20,458 nt of DNA from IMG/VR virus record IMGVR_UViG_3300046804_002425, positions 1-20,458 of that record, one strand, 5' to 3'. This DNA comes from a virus. The translations under genes and the position numbers were made by a program. Shown here in pieces: positions 6,112-13,289 of the stretch; the stretch's first letter is position 1; the number at the start of each line of letters is the position of its first letter. The notes beneath the pieces were generated by a model that was not told the DNA's origin, searched no databases, and was given only the letters and a program-made list of their open reading frames with translations.

Positions 6112-7551
6112 TTATAACTCCTCTTGACCAATATTTTGCAATAATTGGCGAAGTTTACTAGATTCAACATTTGCCGAAGTTTTCTTAATTGTAATACCTT
6201 GAGTGGGGTCTGTTATTTCACCGGTAGATGCATCGACTACACTTTGACGTTGTAGTCCAGCCAAAATACTAGATCCTTTAGTGACTGGTGTATTTGAATC
6301 CGTTTGTCCATCTTCTCCTGGATCTGTAATACGCAGAGTATCAATATCAAAGTCCAAATCAATTTTCTGGCCAACTCCGCTTGATGAACGAGTTTTCATT
6401 AACTGAATTTGATATTTGCCTCGTTCTCTCATAGCGCGACTTGTAAAGATACCAAACACATTGTCTGCTGTCTGGATCTTACTCAGGCCTCCTGAAATAT
6501 GACTGTGATCAAATTCTACTTCTTCTACAGCACCACGATTTAACTGTGCGGCTGTAACTAGTACACAATTCTTTTCAACAGCTAAGTTGCGTAGTTCTTC
6601 AGATACAAACTTGTCTTTAATGAACAAGTTTTCTGCTGAAATCTTACGACTAATTGGCATAAGCAAATCTAAGTAGTCAACTAATAAAATGTCTACCTTG
6701 CGTCCTAGCTTAATCTCATATTCCTTTAAATAGCTTCTAACATCATTGGCTGTCTTACCGCTTGGCATATATTTGACCTGATACGTACCGCTCTTCTTGC
6801 CAACAATCTTAACACGCATTTCAACTTCGTCGATCTGTTTGAAGACCTCGCGTGTAGGAATCTCTGTGATCATACTGTCTACACGCATACTCACAAGTTC
6901 CTCTGAAAGTTCCAGTGTCAGGTATACTACATTTAACCCCTGTAGTGCCCAGTTCACACCTAGGTTCGCTAGAAATAAGCTCTTACCTGCACCAGATCCA
7001 CCTGCAAAGATGTTTAGCTCACCTCGATTCATTCCGCCAAACAACTTTCTATCTACTGTATCCCATCCAGTTTTAATTTGACCGTTTTTATCTTTAATAC
7101 GCATCAATCTGCTACGAGGATCAGCAAAATAGTCAGTGCCCATATCTTTATTAAGACCAACCTGAACCGCTGTCTTAACTAGATCCTCAACAGGACCATA
7201 CTCACCTTTTTCTAGTAGGTCTGCTGACTTAAGAATGGCTCGTTCAAGACCTTTGTGCCTAATAAAAGTTTCAAAGTCTTGTAGTAGCCAATCAAAGTGT
7301 TCTTCTCTAAGTTCTCCAGCGGATTGCAAGGTCATACCTGTTGCGGCACTGACGATTTCATAAGTAGGCAATACATTATGTTCAACTACATAGTCGTTGA
7401 TAAACTTAGCTGAATTTTGTAGTCTGCGATCAAATAATTCGTGATCAAAGATGCTTTGGCAACGCACAAATGTTTCTGCGTCACTTAGCATCATTTCTAA
7501 ATAAAGTTTTTGGATATCGTATCCGTAGTCTGCATTTTGTCTTGTTGTCAT
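6112..7551 (-). CDS. gp41: replicative DnaB-like DNA helicase (T4 gp41)
   Basis: A 479-aa hexameric 5'-3' helicase that unwinds the fork and partners primase gp61. The N-terminal helical domain spans about 1-135, then the RecA-like motor. Walker A is GGSGAGKS (184-191), Walker B is ILLVDYLDLL (288-297), with TAAQLN and HISGGLSKIQTADNVFGI further on, as in DnaB/gp41. The C-terminal 80 residues are a variable tail. The start is the ATG at 7551 (MTTRQNADYG). A longer in-frame ORF begins upstream but would run into the carbamoyltransferase, lacks a ribosome site, and its added residues do not look like gp41. No Shine-Dalgarno is seen. Instead TATAAT lies exactly 6 nt before this ATG, suggesting a leaderless message. 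The gene lies 19 bp after the carbamoyltransferase stop. Confidence 0.93.
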   Translation of the reverse strand: MTTRQNADYGYDIQKLYLEMMLSDAETFVRCQSIFDHELFDRRLQNSAKFINDYVVEHNVLPTYEIVSAATGMTLQSAGELREEHFDWLLQDFETFIRHKGLERAILKSADLLEKGEYGPVEDLVKTAVQVGLNKDMGTDYFADPRSRLMRIKDKNGQIKTGWDTVDRKLFGGMNRGELNIFAGGSGAGKSLFLANLGVNWALQGLNVVYLTLELSEELVSMRVDSMITEIPTREVFKQIDEVEMRVKIVGKKSGTYQVKYMPSGKTANDVRSYLKEYEIKLGRKVDILLVDYLDLLMPISRKISAENLFIKDKFVSEELRNLAVEKNCVLVTAAQLNRGAVEEVEFDHSHISGGLSKIQTADNVFGIFTSRAMRERGKYQIQLMKTRSSSGVGQKIDLDFDIDTLRITDPGEDGQTDSNTPVTKGSSILAGLQRQSVVDASTGEITDPTQGITIKKTSANVESSKLRQLLQNIGQEEL

Positions 7552-7557
7552 TGTAGT

Positions 7558-7563
7558 ATTATA
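7558..7563 (-). promoter_or_regulatory. -10 box of a predicted leaderless gp41 promoter
   Basis: A perfect TATAAT on the minus strand ends 6 nt before the ATG at 7551, so canonical spacing puts +1 on the A of ATG. The -35 position at 17 bp (TAGAGT, complement of 7581-7586) matches only 3 of 6, so a phage activator may be needed. No T4 MotA box (TGCTT) was seen. Confidence 0.5.
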
Positions 7564-7570
7564 TATTCTT

Positions 7571-9046
7571 TTAAGTAAAGACTCTAATTTTATATTGCCG
7601 TTCGAATGCCTGAGCATCATTATGATCATTAACCATAGGTTGACCTTTAATATTCAAACTAGTGTTTAATAACATAGGACATCCTGTCTTAGCGTACCAA
7701 AGTTCTAACAGTTTTCTAAAAGGCGAATCATCTTTAGGCACAGTTTGCACACGACTTGTGCCGTCTTTATGTACGATAGCAGGAAAGTTTTCAGGGTCTT
7801 TGCAAGCGGCAACAACCTGCATATACCTACTATTTTTCCAACCATTAGGCATTTCAAAATAATTGTGAACTAGTTCTTCTAAGATAGCCGGAGCAAAGGG
7901 CCTAAACTCTTGTCGTTGTTTAATAGCATTTACACGATCTTTAATATCAGGACCTCTTGGATCTGCTAGTAGACTACGATTACCTAGTGCCCTAGGACCA
8001 AATTCAGCGCGGCCTCGGGCAAGTCCACAAATTTTATCTTTGATAAGATGATTTACTATTGCATCATCATTGTTATGAAATCCCATGTCATAGCCTAAGA
8101 AAGGATTAGACCATTCAGTGTAGTGTTGCCAGTCTGGGTTATGTGCTAACACAGCGCCAATCGCACTACCTGCATCACCAGGATTAGGATAAATCCATGT
8201 GCTATCAAAATAATTGCCGGTCGACCTGTTAGCTAGACAATTAAGAGCACATCCTCCCATTAGTACAAGATTATTAGATTTAGTTAATTTTTTTCCTAAT
8301 TTTAAAGCCTCTTCAAAGTATCTTTCATATATTGCTTGCGTTGAGGCGGCCACATCAAAGTACTCTCTTACAGGAATATCTGTATTCCAATCTAGACATC
8401 CTCTATGAAGATTTTTCTCAAAGCTGAAGGTAGAAAAATTATCAACAAATGTGTGTAATATTTGTCCGTAATATTGATTTGAGTCGCCGTAAGCGGCCAT
8501 GCCCATAAGAATGTATTCTTCCTCGTTAGGCTTAAGACCAAGACGCTGTGTCATAGCACTATAGAACAGCCCTATACTATTTGGAAACCATTTGCTATAA
8601 ACTTTTTTAAGTTTTTTACCTTCAGCCTTCCATATAGTCAGAGTTTCAAATTCACCTATGGCATCGATTACAATAACACATGCTTGATCATAAGGACTGG
8701 TATAATACCCTAATGCTGCATGGCTGTGATGATGTGTGGTATACTTAATTGGACAATCAATATTGTATCGTCTAAGATACTTTTTTATATCGTTGTCAGA
8801 CCATTTCCATCCCTGACCTGCATATAATTGTCTAGCTGTTTTGAGATATGGATTTTCATACCAAATAACACGATCCGGCATTCCATAAAAGTTGTTACTG
8901 GCATAGTCAACTAATTCTTTGCATAAGTTTCTATCATTTTTAATTTTGCTAAATCTTTCGCTATGACTAGCAAACGCTAATTTTTCGTCGCAGAAAACAG
9001 CCAATGCTGCATCGTGACTATTTGCAGATATTCCCCATGTAATCAT
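7571..9046 (-). CDS. carbamoyltransferase, NodU/TobZ family
   Basis: A 491-aa member of the O-carbamoyltransferase family, which uses carbamoyl phosphate and ATP to carbamoylate sugars or small molecules. The Kae1/YrdC-like fold is shown by ISANSHDAAL (7-16), HHHSHA (105-110, the family's catalytic/metal His cluster), DAIGEFET, MGGCALNCLANR, the signature RAEFGPRALGNRSLLADPR, RPFAPAILEE, and LLNTSLNIKGQPM near the C-terminus. Family motifs run through to the end, so it looks complete. It is slightly shorter than NodU (about 560 aa), which fits phage-borne forms as I recall them. The ATG at 9046 overlaps the TGA of a 37-aa ORF (ATGA), implying coupled translation. It separates primase from helicase. 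The substrate cannot be read; cell-surface glycan, capsid sugar or modified nucleotide are options. Confidence 0.9.
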   Translation of the reverse strand: MITWGISANSHDAALAVFCDEKLAFASHSERFSKIKNDRNLCKELVDYASNNFYGMPDRVIWYENPYLKTARQLYAGQGWKWSDNDIKKYLRRYNIDCPIKYTTHHHSHAALGYYTSPYDQACVIVIDAIGEFETLTIWKAEGKKLKKVYSKWFPNSIGLFYSAMTQRLGLKPNEEEYILMGMAAYGDSNQYYGQILHTFVDNFSTFSFEKNLHRGCLDWNTDIPVREYFDVAASTQAIYERYFEEALKLGKKLTKSNNLVLMGGCALNCLANRSTGNYFDSTWIYPNPGDAGSAIGAVLAHNPDWQHYTEWSNPFLGYDMGFHNNDDAIVNHLIKDKICGLARGRAEFGPRALGNRSLLADPRGPDIKDRVNAIKQRQEFRPFAPAILEELVHNYFEMPNGWKNSRYMQVVAACKDPENFPAIVHKDGTSRVQTVPKDDSPFRKLLELWYAKTGCPMLLNTSLNIKGQPMVNDHNDAQAFERQYKIRVFT

Positions 9047-9156
9047 TTATAGATAAACGGATCTCTTTTCCGTAATTCCTCTAATCGTTTTTTAGTTTCT
9101 TTTCGTCGGTTATACCAACGCCACGGATACATAATAATATCAATTAGCTTTTTCAT
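9043..9156 (-). CDS. conserved micro-protein, 37 aa
   Basis: A 37-aa ORF: MKKLIDIIMYPWRWYNRRKE, then a charged helix ending ELRKRDPFIYK. It has an amphipathic, membrane-leaning first half and a very basic second half. The strong AGGAAG ribosome site (about 4 nt from the ATG), the 17-bp overlap with the end of primase and the ATGA overlap with the carbamoyltransferase all mark a real, translated gene. The RDPFIYK ending resembles, as far as I recall, tiny uncharacterised proteins of T4-like cyanophages. Its function is unknown. Confidence 0.7.
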   Translation of the reverse strand: MKKLIDIIMYPWRWYNRRKETKKRLEELRKRDPFIYK

Positions 9157-10126
9157 TTTCTTCCTTTTTAAACCAATTTTTAGATTTTAATTGAATTTTA
9201 AGTTTATTTGATTCGATACTACTTACAATCATATAAAGTGTATATAGCCTGCCATAATATCTTACAGAATCATTTATATCTTTAACATTATCTGGCCATT
9301 CAGGCATACTAACTGACCAACCATATTCTAATGCTTGCTCAACTGTTTTTAATCCTTCGTGATCTCTATCCGGTACTAATACTAATTCTTTGCCTAGTTG
9401 CTTTAATAGATAATTTTGACTATCTTTAATTTCCGAGCCAAGCAATGCACATCCTTCTATACTAAGTGCATCGAAAGGACCTTCACATACTATTGCATAT
9501 TTCCTATTATTTTGCTGTTTATCAAGATTAAAAACATATCCAGGTTGTTGTTCGCTTATATATTTAGGTTTGGCATCATTAACGGCTCTAGCTGTATATC
9601 CTACAACAATATTATCTTTGTAAAAAGGAATAATAACTCTATTGCTAAATCCTACTTTCGGAGTCCAATAAAAATCATAATCTTGAGGATATATTCCTCT
9701 TCCAATAAGATATTCAAGTATTGGAAGTAATTTTTCGGGAGGCGAATCTAGTAGTTCTAGTATAGAAATACTGTCAGGGGGCAGAGCTCTATGATCAAAT
9801 TTTGGTATAATACTACGTATCTCTTGGGTACTAGACTGATCAATTTTTAACGCCTCTAATCTAAGTTGATTTATTAAATCATCAGAAACATTAAACCATC
9901 TTAAAAGTTTATTCATTTTTTGGCTTAAATGTCTGCCGGGTTGCCAACTTGCCTTGAACCCACAATTAAAACAATGGTAACTTACAGCATCCCCTTGATT
10001 GAAGATTAAACCACCACGCTGACGCTTATCGTTACAGCAAGGGGCATTGAAGCTTATCCAACCACTTGGAGTGCGTTTATGTTTAGGAGGAAGATAAGAT
10101 TGTATAGTATCTATGATTAGATTCAT
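9140..10126 (-). CDS. gp61: DNA primase (T4 gp61-like)
   Basis: A 328-aa primase that makes RNA primers for lagging-strand synthesis with helicase gp41. The N-terminal zinc-binding domain has C30/C31 and C52-x2-C55 (YHCFNCGF) around an RGG (37-39), as in CHC2-type primases. The TOPRIM domain shows IVCEGPFDALSIE (E215, G216) and LVPDRDHEG (D253, D255), then VKDINDSV (281-288). Its length is near T4 gp61 (342 aa). The ATG at 10126 has no Shine-Dalgarno. A TTGACA-N17-TAAAAT promoter sits immediately before it, with 6 nt to the ATG. It would make sense for an early gene to have its own promoter here, because the gene upstream on the strand is a late virion gene. The end overlaps the 37-aa ORF. 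Confidence 0.92.
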   Translation of the reverse strand: MNLIIDTIQSYLPPKHKRTPSGWISFNAPCCNDKRQRGGLIFNQGDAVSYHCFNCGFKASWQPGRHLSQKMNKLLRWFNVSDDLINQLRLEALKIDQSSTQEIRSIIPKFDHRALPPDSISILELLDSPPEKLLPILEYLIGRGIYPQDYDFYWTPKVGFSNRVIIPFYKDNIVVGYTARAVNDAKPKYISEQQPGYVFNLDKQQNNRKYAIVCEGPFDALSIEGCALLGSEIKDSQNYLLKQLGKELVLVPDRDHEGLKTVEQALEYGWSVSMPEWPDNVKDINDSVRYYGRLYTLYMIVSSIESNKLKIQLKSKNWFKKEENEKAN

Positions 10127-10132
10127 AGAAAC

Positions 10133-10161
10133 ATTTTAACGTCTCACAATGATTTTGTCAA
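10133..10161 (-). promoter_or_regulatory. sigma70 promoter of primase, predicted leaderless
   Basis: The minus strand carries a perfect TTGACA (complement of 10156-10161), a 17-bp spacer, and TAAAAT (complement of 10133-10138). Six bases then lead to the ATG at 10126, so canonical +1 is the A of ATG. The whole element lies in the last codons and stop of the baseplate-like gene, so it is maintained inside coding sequence. Confidence 0.65.
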
Positions 10162-10948
10162 ACTTTCCGGTGCTGTTGTATGGTAATTGATATTTAACTC
10201 TTAACCAAATTGCATCATTATCGTAACTGATTCCTCTAACATAAGTTTTGGTTAGCAATGAATCAACATTGGTTACTGAAAAACTATCCATATCAGTCCA
10301 TACTGTAGAACCACTAATTACCTTAGCGTCCGTAGTTTGTACGTGTACAGTTGTGTTAAGGGCGACTGGGTAGAAATCTACATTTATTGTTGTAGTTTCC
10401 GCAATATAGTTAGGATCTTTAATTTGTGCACCTTCGGAATAAAAATTACGAGGCCACGGGGCAGGTTGGCTATCATCGTCCATAAAAAGAAATGTCTTTA
10501 TAGTAATAGGAGGCAATGATGTTGGCCAAGCATTGCCAATTAAGTCAATAGTACCAGATGCTCCAAACTGCGTATCTCCGTAGACTGGATAAATTTTATC
10601 ATCAACTGTTTGATATACTATATACTTTAAAAACTGAGGCTCAACAACGTCAAATGTATCAGCGGGAATTTCTACTCTAGCAATACCAGTTAGTGTACCG
10701 TCCGGAACTACTTCGCCGTCAAACACTTCTTGTCCGTGTATGTCTAATATTTTAAAATTTAAAGTTAAATCCGTAATATCTATGCGCTGTTGACTATTAT
10801 TTCTAATATCTAGTTCAACAGCATTATCTAGACCTTTATATAATTTGACGTTTTTTTGGTACACGATTCTCCACTCCAATGGTGATAATGCCAAATCAAG
10901 ATTACACTTGATCCTGTTTGGATATAAATAACTTGAAATTTTTTGCAT
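10136..10948 (-). CDS. baseplate/virion-like protein, 270 aa
   Basis: A 270-aa beta-rich protein. The N-terminal half (WRIVYQKNVKLYKGLDNAVE, then LDIRNNSQQRIDITDLTLNF and FKILDIHGQEVFDGEV) resembles the N-terminal domain of BppU-like baseplate upper proteins found in tailed-phage particles. The C-terminal half has more beta strands and few charges. The start is set at the ATG at 10948 (MQKISSYLYPNR). A TTG six codons upstream would precede the late octamer found here. A late CATAAATA (10970-10977) supports virion-phase expression. It is divergent from the 124-aa plus-strand gene, and its 3' end carries the primase promoter. Structural role likely, exact position in the particle unknown. Confidence 0.75.
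   Translation of the reverse strand: MQKISSYLYPNRIKCNLDLALSPLEWRIVYQKNVKLYKGLDNAVELDIRNNSQQRIDITDLTLNFKILDIHGQEVFDGEVVPDGTLTGIARVEIPADTFDVVEPQFLKYIVYQTVDDKIYPVYGDTQFGASGTIDLIGNAWPTSLPPITIKTFLFMDDDSQPAPWPRNFYSEGAQIKDPNYIAETTTINVDFYPVALNTTVHVQTTDAKVISGSTVWTDMDSFSVTNVDSLLTKTYVRGISYDNDAIWLRVKYQLPYNSTGKFDKIIVRR
10923..10930 (+). promoter_or_regulatory. T4-type late promoter (TATAAATA)
   Basis: An exact late octamer, 44 bp before the ATG at 10975. It lies within the first codons of the minus-strand baseplate-like gene and downstream of an in-frame TTG at 10918, which argues for the ATG as start of the plus-strand gene. Confidence 0.6.
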
Positions 10949-10969
10949 TTGGTAATAAACCCTCAACAG

Positions 10970-10977
10970 TATTTATG
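10970..10977 (-). promoter_or_regulatory. T4-type late promoter octamer (CATAAATA)
   Basis: The minus strand reads CATAAATA, 7 of 8 matches. It overlaps the plus-strand ATG at 10975-10977. With the opposing octamer at 10923-10930 it forms an interlocked pair whose transcripts would overlap at their 5' ends. Confidence 0.55.
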
Positions 10978-11349
10978 GTAAAATTAAGAGATAATATACA
11001 AGAACAATTACCCTTTATTTCTGTCCTGCACTACGGCGAAAATGAATACGTAGGTATAATAATAAATCAAGATCAATATGTAACCAGCTTCTATGATCTA
11101 AGTATTATTAAAACCCCAGAAGAAAAATCGGGTCTGTTAGAAATAGGTGAAATTTGGTGGTGGGAATCAAACCGTCAAATTCCAATTAACATCTTTTGCC
11201 GTAAAGAAATTGAACCGTTTCGCTATGCTATTAAAACCTTCAATAGCAAAGATGTTAGAATTATATTAGGTCCAGTTGTAAACTTATTAAATTTAAGTTT
11301 AAAACGTGTTAAACGAAAGTCTGTACAGTTAGTAAGAAAAAGTCGTTAA
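10975..11349 (+). CDS. hypothetical protein, 124 aa
   Basis: Not recognised. A 124-aa protein with a compact hydrophobic core (FISVLHYGENEYVGIIINQ), a Trp-rich stretch (GEIWWWESNR) and a very basic C-terminus (LKRVKRKSVQLVRKSR) that could bind nucleic acid or a membrane surface. The start is placed at the ATG 10975 because an exact late promoter lies 44 bp upstream of it. The open frame extends to a TTG at 10918, but that lies before the promoter and inside the opposite gene. No clear Shine-Dalgarno. Its stop overlaps the stop of the convergent DnaE-like gene by 4 bp (TTAA). Confidence 0.7.
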   Translation: MVKLRDNIQEQLPFISVLHYGENEYVGIIINQDQYVTSFYDLSIIKTPEEKSGLLEIGEIWWWESNRQIPINIFCRKEIEPFRYAIKTFNSKDVRIILGPVVNLLNLSLKRVKRKSVQLVRKSR

Positions 11350-11927
11350 CTATATCCGTAGCTTAGACTTTCGCAGATAAGATTCATCTGCACCACAATA
11401 GCCACAGCGTATGCTATAGCATGTGCTTTCTTAAAATAATACTCACCATTCTCCGGTTTCTTCCATATCGTCGTCCCAATCTCGGTCCATGTCTTCCCAA
11501 CTAGATTCCTTTTTGCTGGGCGGATCATAGCGATACACATTGCCAACTCTTCTATACTTCGGGGCTTCATAGTTTTCATCAATGAGGTGTGTCCATTCAC
11601 GTGAAATAGTAAATCCGTGAAATCTTTTTGCTCCAGTAGATCCCATAGTGGTTCAGTCTCCATTAGTTGTGTTAGATGTGTTTCATCTCTTACATCTTTA
11701 TAGATACTAACATTTAAAAAATCAATCTTAAAATAACCGCGTTCTTCTGCTTCTTTATAATCTATTGTACTTATTCCGGTAATAGGATTATACGGCACAG
11801 AAGTACAATACACACCGGTATTATGCTTTTTAAAAGTATTATTTTCTTCTTTTATTGCCGCCGACACGCATTCAAAGTGTTCAAGAGCACGAGTCCTATC
11901 AGCAAAATCAATATCAATATCCGGCAT
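11346..11927 (-). CDS. miniature DnaE-like (Pol III alpha palm) protein, 193 aa
   Basis: This 193-aa protein follows the bacterial replicase alpha subunit in order but is hugely reduced. MPDIDIDFADR (1-11) matches the PDFDIDF motif bearing two catalytic aspartates. HNTGVY (35-40) matches the HAGGVVI region. GYFKIDFLN (64-72) matches KFDFLGL, with D69 at the third catalytic aspartate. LWDLLEQKDFTDLLFHVNGH, then MKPRSIEELAMCIAMIRPAK matches the stretch leading to the RPGP motif, and YYFKKAHAIAYAVAI matches the FNKSHAAAYA region near the fingers. PHP, most of the fingers, the beta-binding and the OB domains are absent. It may be an inactive relic with a new role or a very small nucleotidyltransferase. 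Its start overlaps the 64-aa gene by one base (TAATG). The family assignment is from motif order and was not tested by search. Confidence 0.7.
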   Translation of the reverse strand: MPDIDIDFADRTRALEHFECVSAAIKEENNTFKKHNTGVYCTSVPYNPITGISTIDYKEAEERGYFKIDFLNVSIYKDVRDETHLTQLMETEPLWDLLEQKDFTDLLFHVNGHTSLMKTMKPRSIEELAMCIAMIRPAKRNLVGKTWTEIGTTIWKKPENGEYYFKKAHAIAYAVAIVVQMNLICESLSYGYS

Positions 11928-12121
11928 TAGTGTTTTATCTCTGTTTCAAATAATAATAAAGGCAAGTTTTGATGTAGATACGTTGCATAATTATCTGCTT
12001 GTTCTAAGTCGTCAAAGCCTGTTAGTTTGACATAAATCGTATTATCTTCTTCGGATAGAATTACCTCCATATCTAGCTGTGTTCTATCTGGAACATTTAA
12101 ACCTGTATCTTGAGAATTCAT
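11927..12121 (-). CDS. small hypothetical protein, 64 aa
   Basis: Not recognised. A 64-aa acidic protein whose middle (MEVILSEEDNTIYVKLTGF) looks like a beta hairpin followed by a helix (DDLEQADNYATYLHQNLP). Its ATG overlaps the TGA of the zinc-finger gene (ATGA, 4 bp) and its TAA overlaps the ATG of the DnaE-like gene (TAATG), so it is translationally linked to both. It may work with one of them. Confidence 0.7.
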   Translation of the reverse strand: MNSQDTGLNVPDRTQLDMEVILSEEDNTIYVKLTGFDDLEQADNYATYLHQNLPLLLFETEIKH

Positions 12122-12813
12122 AAATTAGCCTCCCTGACTACATTCTTAACTAGATCTACATCAAAGGTCTTTTTCTTAAAGAGTTTTGACCAATGTATGG
12201 GGTCTATTATACTACTTATAGCAGAAAGCTGATCATCTCTGAAACTAGCTAACATTTCTTTACCGCTTTTACAATTTAAAATTAACCACGGACTTATTTT
12301 ACCGTCTTTAACATCATAAACTGCCCTATTAGTACTTACATACTTAAAATAGTGATTCCACGCACTATTATTTTCTTTAGCCCACGATTCCATGTGTGCA
12401 ATACTTCGTTCGAGGGCTGTTTCTACAGCTTCTGTATGTATAAGTTCTAAAACATATTTTTCATACAGTTCGTCTCTTGTCCAATGATCGAGCTTCACAC
12501 CGCTTCTTACAATCCAATCAATGAAATTATCCGGATATAAGGGATTAACATTGTGTACATAACTACCAAATTTAACAAAGGCCAGATAGTAGGGGCTTTG
12601 AGCAAATTCTGCATAATTTTTATCTTTATCTGCCTTTTGTGTAAGTCGGTAAAAGCGATTATAGGTATGGAATCCTATAATAACATGCTTCTCGTCTTTA
12701 GCTAGATGCCTTCGCTTTTGTTCGCAAATATGCACAGCAAGAGTTTTTTCCTGCATGAATTCTTTATTACAATACTGACATTCGTAGGCTTTATTCACAT
12801 GTAATTTTAACAC
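12118..12813 (-). CDS. conserved phage protein with N-terminal zinc finger, 231 aa
   Basis: The N-terminus holds a zinc-finger-like motif: C12-x2-C15-x12-H28-x-C30, with H36 as an alternative ligand, preceding a basic KRRH. The remaining 190 residues (YNRFYRLTQKADKD, HWTRDELYEKYVLELIHTEA, ISPWLILNCKSGKEML) are helical and belong to no family I can name, though I recall similar proteins among conserved T4-like aquatic-phage genes. The start is a GTG that shares its first base with the TAG of the upstream gene (TAGTG), with no Shine-Dalgarno, typical of reinitiation. A DNA-binding or replication-accessory role is inferred from the finger and the neighbours only. Confidence 0.75.
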   Translation of the reverse strand: MLKLHVNKAYECQYCNKEFMQEKTLAVHICEQKRRHLAKDEKHVIIGFHTYNRFYRLTQKADKDKNYAEFAQSPYYLAFVKFGSYVHNVNPLYPDNFIDWIVRSGVKLDHWTRDELYEKYVLELIHTEAVETALERSIAHMESWAKENNSAWNHYFKYVSTNRAVYDVKDGKISPWLILNCKSGKEMLASFRDDQLSAISSIIDPIHWSKLFKKKTFDVDLVKNVVREANL

Positions 12814-13289
12814 TATTTTAATATTTTTTCAATTTGTTTATCTTCAAAACCATAATCTTGTGCTAGTCTTTTAGCTTCGGGCACTGACATAAGCTCAGCC
12901 ATAAGTTCTAGTTCATCGGTTTTACGATCGGGATATAATTCTTCTAGTAATTTAAAAATTTTATTTTGAGACTTTTTCTTTTTAAATCCAATCCATTCAT
13001 GGTAATAGATTTTATCTCCGCCTTGGCCGCACATACAGAGTAATTGCCAAAGTAACTTAGGATGCTTTTGTAAAGAAAACCAATGTTTATTAAAATATTC
13101 ATTTACGACAAGCACAAAGTATTCTTGTGTTTCTCTACTTGAGGATTTTACATTACTAATATATCGATTTAAAATAAAAAATTCATTTTTCAATGCCTTG
13201 CGCTGTTCGTCATCCATATCGTCCCACAGTTGGGTAAACTTCATATCAACAGCAGCTAGTTTTTCTTTTAGTTCAATTTTTTCGCCCAT
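12813..13289 (-). CDS. conserved phage protein, 158 aa, possibly gp62-like
   Basis: A helical 158-aa protein: FFILNRYISNVKSSSRETQE (37-56), HPKLLWQLLCMCGQGGDK, EWIGFKKKKSQNK, then an acidic helix and a basic C-terminus (DKQIEKILK). The FxxNRxxS element, the central tract and the lysine-rich segment recall the small clamp-loader subunit gp62 of T4-like phages, but the similarity is faint, and gp44 and gp45, its usual partners, are not in the window. I regard it as a conserved protein of unknown function with gp62 as a hypothesis. It starts 17 bp inside the preceding 90-aa gene. Confidence 0.7.
   Translation of the reverse strand: MGEKIELKEKLAAVDMKFTQLWDDMDDEQRKALKNEFFILNRYISNVKSSSRETQEYFVLVVNEYFNKHWFSLQKHPKLLWQLLCMCGQGGDKIYYHEWIGFKKKKSQNKIFKLLEELYPDRKTDELELMAELMSVPEAKRLAQDYGFEDKQIEKILK

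Noticed and set aside
7552-7629. Longer N-terminus for gp41
   Set aside because: The extra 26 codons overlap the carbamoyltransferase end, lack start signals, and do not resemble gp41.
10918-10974. TTG start for the 124-aa plus-strand gene
   Set aside because: It precedes the exact late promoter octamer at 10923-10930, so late mRNA would not include it.
11443-11646. Minus-strand 67-aa open frame inside the DnaE-like gene
   Set aside because: Alternate frame fully within a gene whose motifs are clear; no ribosome site.
12813-13289. Firm assignment as clamp loader subunit gp62
   Set aside because: Similarity is only in scattered elements, and the usual neighbours gp44/gp45/regA/gp43 are absent. 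Kept as a hypothesis only.
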